This document shows positions 4,771 to 5,530 of a stretch of 5,530 nucleotides of DNA, in pieces. The translations under genes and the position numbers were made by a program. Position 1 is the first letter of the stretch. Each line of letters begins with the position of its first letter. Source of the stretch: Tidjanibacter sp. (GTDB lineage Bacteria > Bacteroidota > Bacteroidia > Bacteroidales > Rikenellaceae). The stretch lies in the NCBI GenBank assembly GCA_017379955.1, contig JAFNVE010000019.1, positions 1-5,530 on the forward strand, written 5' to 3'. The notes beneath the pieces are model-generated. The model searched no databases, was not told where the DNA came from, and saw nothing but the letters and a program-made list of their open reading frames with translations.

Positions 4771-5530
4771 CTACACCTTTTCGTAGCGTCCGCCCGGCAA
4801 TTGTCGCACCACGCCGGCAATATCCAGCCCCACCAGCAGAGCATTTATCGAAGCCACAGCCATACCGCTACGCTCAACAAGGGTATCGACAGCCAACATC
4901 TCACCCTCACCAAAGCAGCCAAGCAGATGCATCTCGCCCTCGCTCAGCCCAAGGCTATCATCAGATGCGGCAACCACCACAGCACGCTCTTCAACGTTCC
5001 ACCCCACCTCGCGCACCACATCGGCAGCCGAGCAGACCATAGCAGCACGACGCGACACGATAAGTTCGTTGGTTCCCTCTGACGAGCGGTCGCCCACCCT
5101 GCCAGGGAGAGCCATCACAGCACGGTTGTAGCCATAGGCCATCTCGGCAGTGTACAACGAGCCACCCTTCGCGGGGGATTCCACAACAAGTGTACCTTGC
5201 GCCACGCCCGCAATGATACGGTTGCGCGGGATGTAGAAAGCACCCCTGCTGGCCACCCCACTCCGATACTCACTCACCAAAGCACCCCCAGAGGAGAGAA
5301 TGCTCTCGGCCAACTTCTGATGCGTGCGCGGAGTGACCGAGGTGACAGGCGAAGGAAGAACAGCCACCGTGTGCAACCCTGCATTAAGAGCTGCAAGGTG
5401 CGCCTCGCCATCCACGCCAAAGGCCAAACCACTCACCACAGAGACATCTGGCACCATCTGTGCAAGGTCTGCAATCAGGCGATTGGTCATACGACCACCA
5501 TAGGGCGTCATCGTGCGCGTGCCAACCACA
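4771..5530 (-). CDS. dprA: DNA-processing protein DprA (5' part missing at window edge)
   Basis: This is the C-terminal part (about 252 residues) of DprA, which binds single-stranded DNA during natural transformation and loads RecA; in many non-competent bacteria its role is unclear. The Rossmann-like domain is seen from VGTRTMTPYG (start of the visible part) through SGLAFGVDGEAH (33-44), FYIPRNRIIAG (98-108), VVESPAKGGSLYTAE (115-129) and LPGRVGDRSSEGTNELI (141-157). A C-terminal winged-helix-like domain follows (about 195-252), ending LDIAGVVRQLPGGRYEKV. KGG in place of SG and the PGR...SEGTN form are what I expect in Bacteroidota. The loop VLPSPVTSVTP (58-67) differs from the common G-x-D-x-x-YP pattern there. 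The frame is open to the edge, so a GTG at 5529 is not a true start; about 110 N-terminal residues should lie outside. The gene reads into tatD. Confidence 0.93.
   Translation of the reverse strand, partial: VVGTRTMTPYGGRMTNRLIADLAQMVPDVSVVSGLAFGVDGEAHLAALNAGLHTVAVLPSPVTSVTPRTHQKLAESILSSGGALVSEYRSGVASRGAFYIPRNRIIAGVAQGTLVVESPAKGGSLYTAEMAYGYNRAVMALPGRVGDRSSEGTNELIVSRRAAMVCSAADVVREVGWNVEERAVVVAASDDSLGLSEGEMHLLGCFGEGEMLAVDTLVERSGMAVASINALLVGLDIAGVVRQLPGGRYEKV

Noticed and set aside
3324..5042. A 572-residue open frame on the plus strand opposite dprA, tatD and ansA
   Set aside because: It runs antisense to three genes with intact catalytic motifs. Its translation is rich in His, Arg and Ser without any domain pattern, as expected from the reverse complement of biased codons.

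Overview
The window looks like chromosomal DNA from a member of the Bacteroidota, most likely of the order Bacteroidales. The evidence is the gene set (an exbB / small membrane protein / exbD / exbD cluster, a type I asparaginase, and a DprA with KGGSL and PGR...SEGTN signatures), AT-rich gene leaders without clear Shine-Dalgarno sequences, and a sequence close to the Bacteroidota TAnnTTTG promoter element. An Alistipes/Rikenellaceae-like source is my guess from protein flavour and moderate GC; nothing in the window proves it. Every supported gene lies on the minus strand, so transcription runs from the right edge to the left.

Right part (5530 down to 2895): the 3' two thirds of dprA (DNA-processing protein, cut by the window edge), then tatD (metal-dependent hydrolase/nuclease), then ansA (cytoplasmic type I L-asparaginase). 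Gaps are only 31 and 21 bases, so the three genes are probably co-transcribed. They are ordinary housekeeping genes with unrelated biochemical roles.

Middle (2894 to 2574): a promoter-like sequence just after ansA, a leader of about 120 bases, a complete tRNA-Ser with anticodon GGA, and an AT-rich leader before the next operon.

Left part (2573 to 273): a four-gene energy-transduction operon. It encodes an ExbB/TolQ-type channel protein with a signal peptide and an acidic Ala/Glu/Pro-rich N-terminal extension, a 135-residue four-helix membrane protein of unknown function, and two different ExbD/TolR-type proteins of 193 and 157 residues. ExbB and ExbD proteins form the proton-driven motor that powers TonB-dependent outer-membrane uptake or TolA-type envelope functions. 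No TonB or TolA gene is present. A perfect 15-bp hairpin with a T-rich tail closes the operon, so the partner must be encoded elsewhere.

Left edge (1 to 203): no credible gene. It holds a 9-base tandem repeat (CCCATAACT/CCTATAATT type) next to an inverted-repeat unit built from CTGC...GCAG arms, with another 9-base unit at the window start. This looks like a dispersed intergenic repeat element and is the least explained structure here. A single exact copy of the repeat unit also lies just upstream of the tRNA. I found no CRISPR array, transposase, prophage or defence system. The most interesting protein is the unassigned four-helix membrane protein inside the exb operon.
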